Assembly (NCBI GenBank): GCA_026686845.1
Contig: JAIVEN010000002.1
Span: forward strand, 25,580,001-25,644,000
DNA length: 64,000 nucleotides
Direction: 5' to 3'
DNA from: Adenanthera pavonina
Lineage: Eukaryota > Streptophyta > Magnoliopsida > Fabales > Fabaceae
Shown piece after piece: positions 62,717 through 64,000 of the stretch (the first letter of the stretch is position 1; each line of letters opens with the position of its first letter). The notes below the pieces were generated by a model. It saw only the letters and a list, made by a program, of their open reading frames with translations. It had not been told where the DNA came from and did not search any database. Both the position numbers and the translations under genes were made by a program.

Positions 62717-62978
62717 CTTTACAATATCTATTACTTTATAATTTTAATAAAATATTAATTACTTATTTTACTGTTTTACCCTTTATTAATATTAAATATA
62801 TTATTTAAGAGAATATTTAAATTAAGAATATTTTAATAAAATATAATTAAAGTTTACAATATTCTATATCATTTAATAATTTTCTTACTCTGTATGAAAA
62901 AATATTAAAAAAACAATTTTTATGAAAACGGAGAGAGTATATATACCTTATCTGAAATGTAAGTCCATTGATAAGCTG

Positions 62979-63218
62979 CTCCCTCCATTTCATATTAACT
63001 GTGTGGTTTGGATAATTTCAAAAATTTCAATATAACTAACGTTTTCAAATTCCTATGAAGAATTAAATTGGGAGTAATAATTAAAGCCAGTTCAATAAAA
63101 TTATACTAATAATTAAATTGGGACTCACAAGTATTATTTATCAAGTTATTTATTATTTTTTATTAATCAATATACTAAAACCTTAAACCACAATCAAAAT
63201 GAAATGGAATGGAGGAAG
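62979..63218. mobile_element. Stowaway-like MITE
   Basis: The left end CTCCCTCCATTTCATATTAA and right end in reverse complement CTTCCTCCATTCCATTTCAT are typical. TA follows on the right (63219-63220); the left flank is TG, so that copy of the target has mutated or the end is inexact. Confidence 0.6.
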
Positions 63219-63694
63219 TATTTATCTGTGTCGGGAAATGTGCATTTAAGTTGCTTTCTTCATCCCCACTTAAGTTTACCGAATATGTGCCTATTGATGT
63301 TGTATAGAAAAAAAAAACTAAATAATTAGAAACATCACCTAATTTATGTAATAATCTATGAAAAACAATGAATTTTCCTTTTTAACTACTTTCTCTCCTT
63401 AATTAGTTTTTCTTCTATTACTGATTACTTTGTTTCTGTTATAAGATGCAGTTTCAATTAATATTTTGAAAACAGGGCTAGTTATTAAATCGATCAAGAC
63501 AATAGTTTAAATTTTATTGATTTAACTATAATCAAATCATGGTTAAATCAGTAGTATTGAAATTAACATATTTTTAATTTTATATGTTATAAAAGACTTA
63601 AGAAAAACTATTATTAATACGTTTGATAATAAAATATTTTAATATAAATAAGTTAATATTTATCTATAATTACACATATATTGAATTTAAAATA

Positions 63695-63938
63695 CTCTCT
63701 TTGGTCCTTAATATAAGATCCTTTTAATCGAATCATGCGGATTAAGAATTTGAATTAAAACTAATTAAATACCTTGATTTCTCCAAAAATACCCTTATTT
63801 AATCTCTTTTTCTTTCACTTTAGATACATTAAATAGGGGCATTTTTTTGAAATATATAATAAATACTACCTTTTATATTGCAAAGGGTCTTATATTTAGG
63901 ATCAGGACAAAAAATCCTATATATAGGACCGGAGGGAG
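63695..63938 (-). mobile_element. Stowaway-like MITE, family S copy 2 (inverted)
   Basis: Ends CTCTCTTTGGTCCTTAATAT and, in reverse complement, CTCCCTCCGGTCCTATATAT, with TA on each side (63693-63694, 63939-63940). The reverse complement aligns along its length with 52145-52408 (AGGTAGTATTTATTATA, GAGATTAAATAAGGGTA). Confidence 0.85.
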
Positions 63939-64000
63939 TAATAAACTAATAATCCACTATTAACTCTTATATATGCATGTTATTTGGCACATATTTTTCC

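Larger units (their letters stand above)
62373..64000. other. 3' flank of the NLR gene, MITE-rich
   Basis: Non-coding. Holds the NLR 3' UTR, a small inverted-repeat element (about 62528-62716), a Stowaway-like MITE (62979-63218), another terminus ACGGAGAGAGTA near 62934, a degenerate repeat shared with about 17660-17860, and the family S MITE (63695-63938). Confidence 0.6.

Noticed and set aside
1..64000. CRISPR arrays, bacterial operons, rRNA or tRNA genes
   Set aside because: No regularly spaced short repeats, ribosome-binding sites or rRNA sequence were seen. tRNA genes cannot be excluded without a covariance search.

Overview
The window is nuclear DNA from a flowering plant, most likely a eudicot. 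The sequence is AT-rich, genes are split by many GT-AG introns, the gene families are plant families, and the spaces between genes are filled with plant-type transposons (RTE LINEs, PIF/Harbinger, copia, gypsy, TRIM, Stowaway-like MITEs). The species cannot be named from the sequence alone. Nothing bacterial, viral or CRISPR-like was seen.

Layout. (1) 1-8268, minus strand: the first eight coding exons of UDP-glucose:glycoprotein glucosyltransferase (UGGT), the ER folding sensor. The gene runs off the left edge, and its introns hold a TRIM element and a chimeric RTE insertion. (2) About 10.56-16.52 kb: a dead PIF/Harbinger transposon with remains of both its transposase and its Myb/SANT-like ORF1 protein, both on the minus strand. 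(3) 20599-27169, plus strand: a small GATA-type zinc-finger protein with an unusual C-x4-C finger and an EAR-like motif, split by a 5.6-kb intron full of retrotransposon debris. (4) 28479-31211, plus strand: a DnaJ C-terminal-domain protein whose J domain is reduced to a scrap with HSD in place of HPD. (5) 31510-37023, minus strand, convergent with (4): a 12-exon plastid-type COG0354/YgfZ/IBA57-like folate-binding protein. (6) 37.2-54.7 kb: a gene-poor stretch. It contains a local duplication of about 1.2 kb whose second copy was opened by three separate insertions: a Mutator-like foldback element, a Harbinger-like element that itself carries a copia derivative, and another Harbinger-like MITE. 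(7) 57319-62372, plus strand: an intact CC-NBS-LRR immune receptor gene in three coding exons. It is preceded by three or four diverged copies of a leader segment that may act as alternative untranslated exons. Inverted copies of one MITE family lie on both sides of it. (8) 62.4-64 kb: a cluster of small MITEs.

The genes do not form a pathway. They are ordinary, independently transcribed plant genes: ER quality control, transcription, chaperone, plastid Fe-S metabolism and immunity. Exon boundaries were worked out by hand from reading-frame continuity, GT-AG sites and remembered family conservation. Every junction listed for the five genes keeps the frame.

No clearly new system was found. 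The items most worth a second look are the DnaJ protein with a relic J domain, the duplicated leader of the immune receptor, the nested duplication at 37-44 kb, and the chimeric LINE insertion in the UGGT gene.
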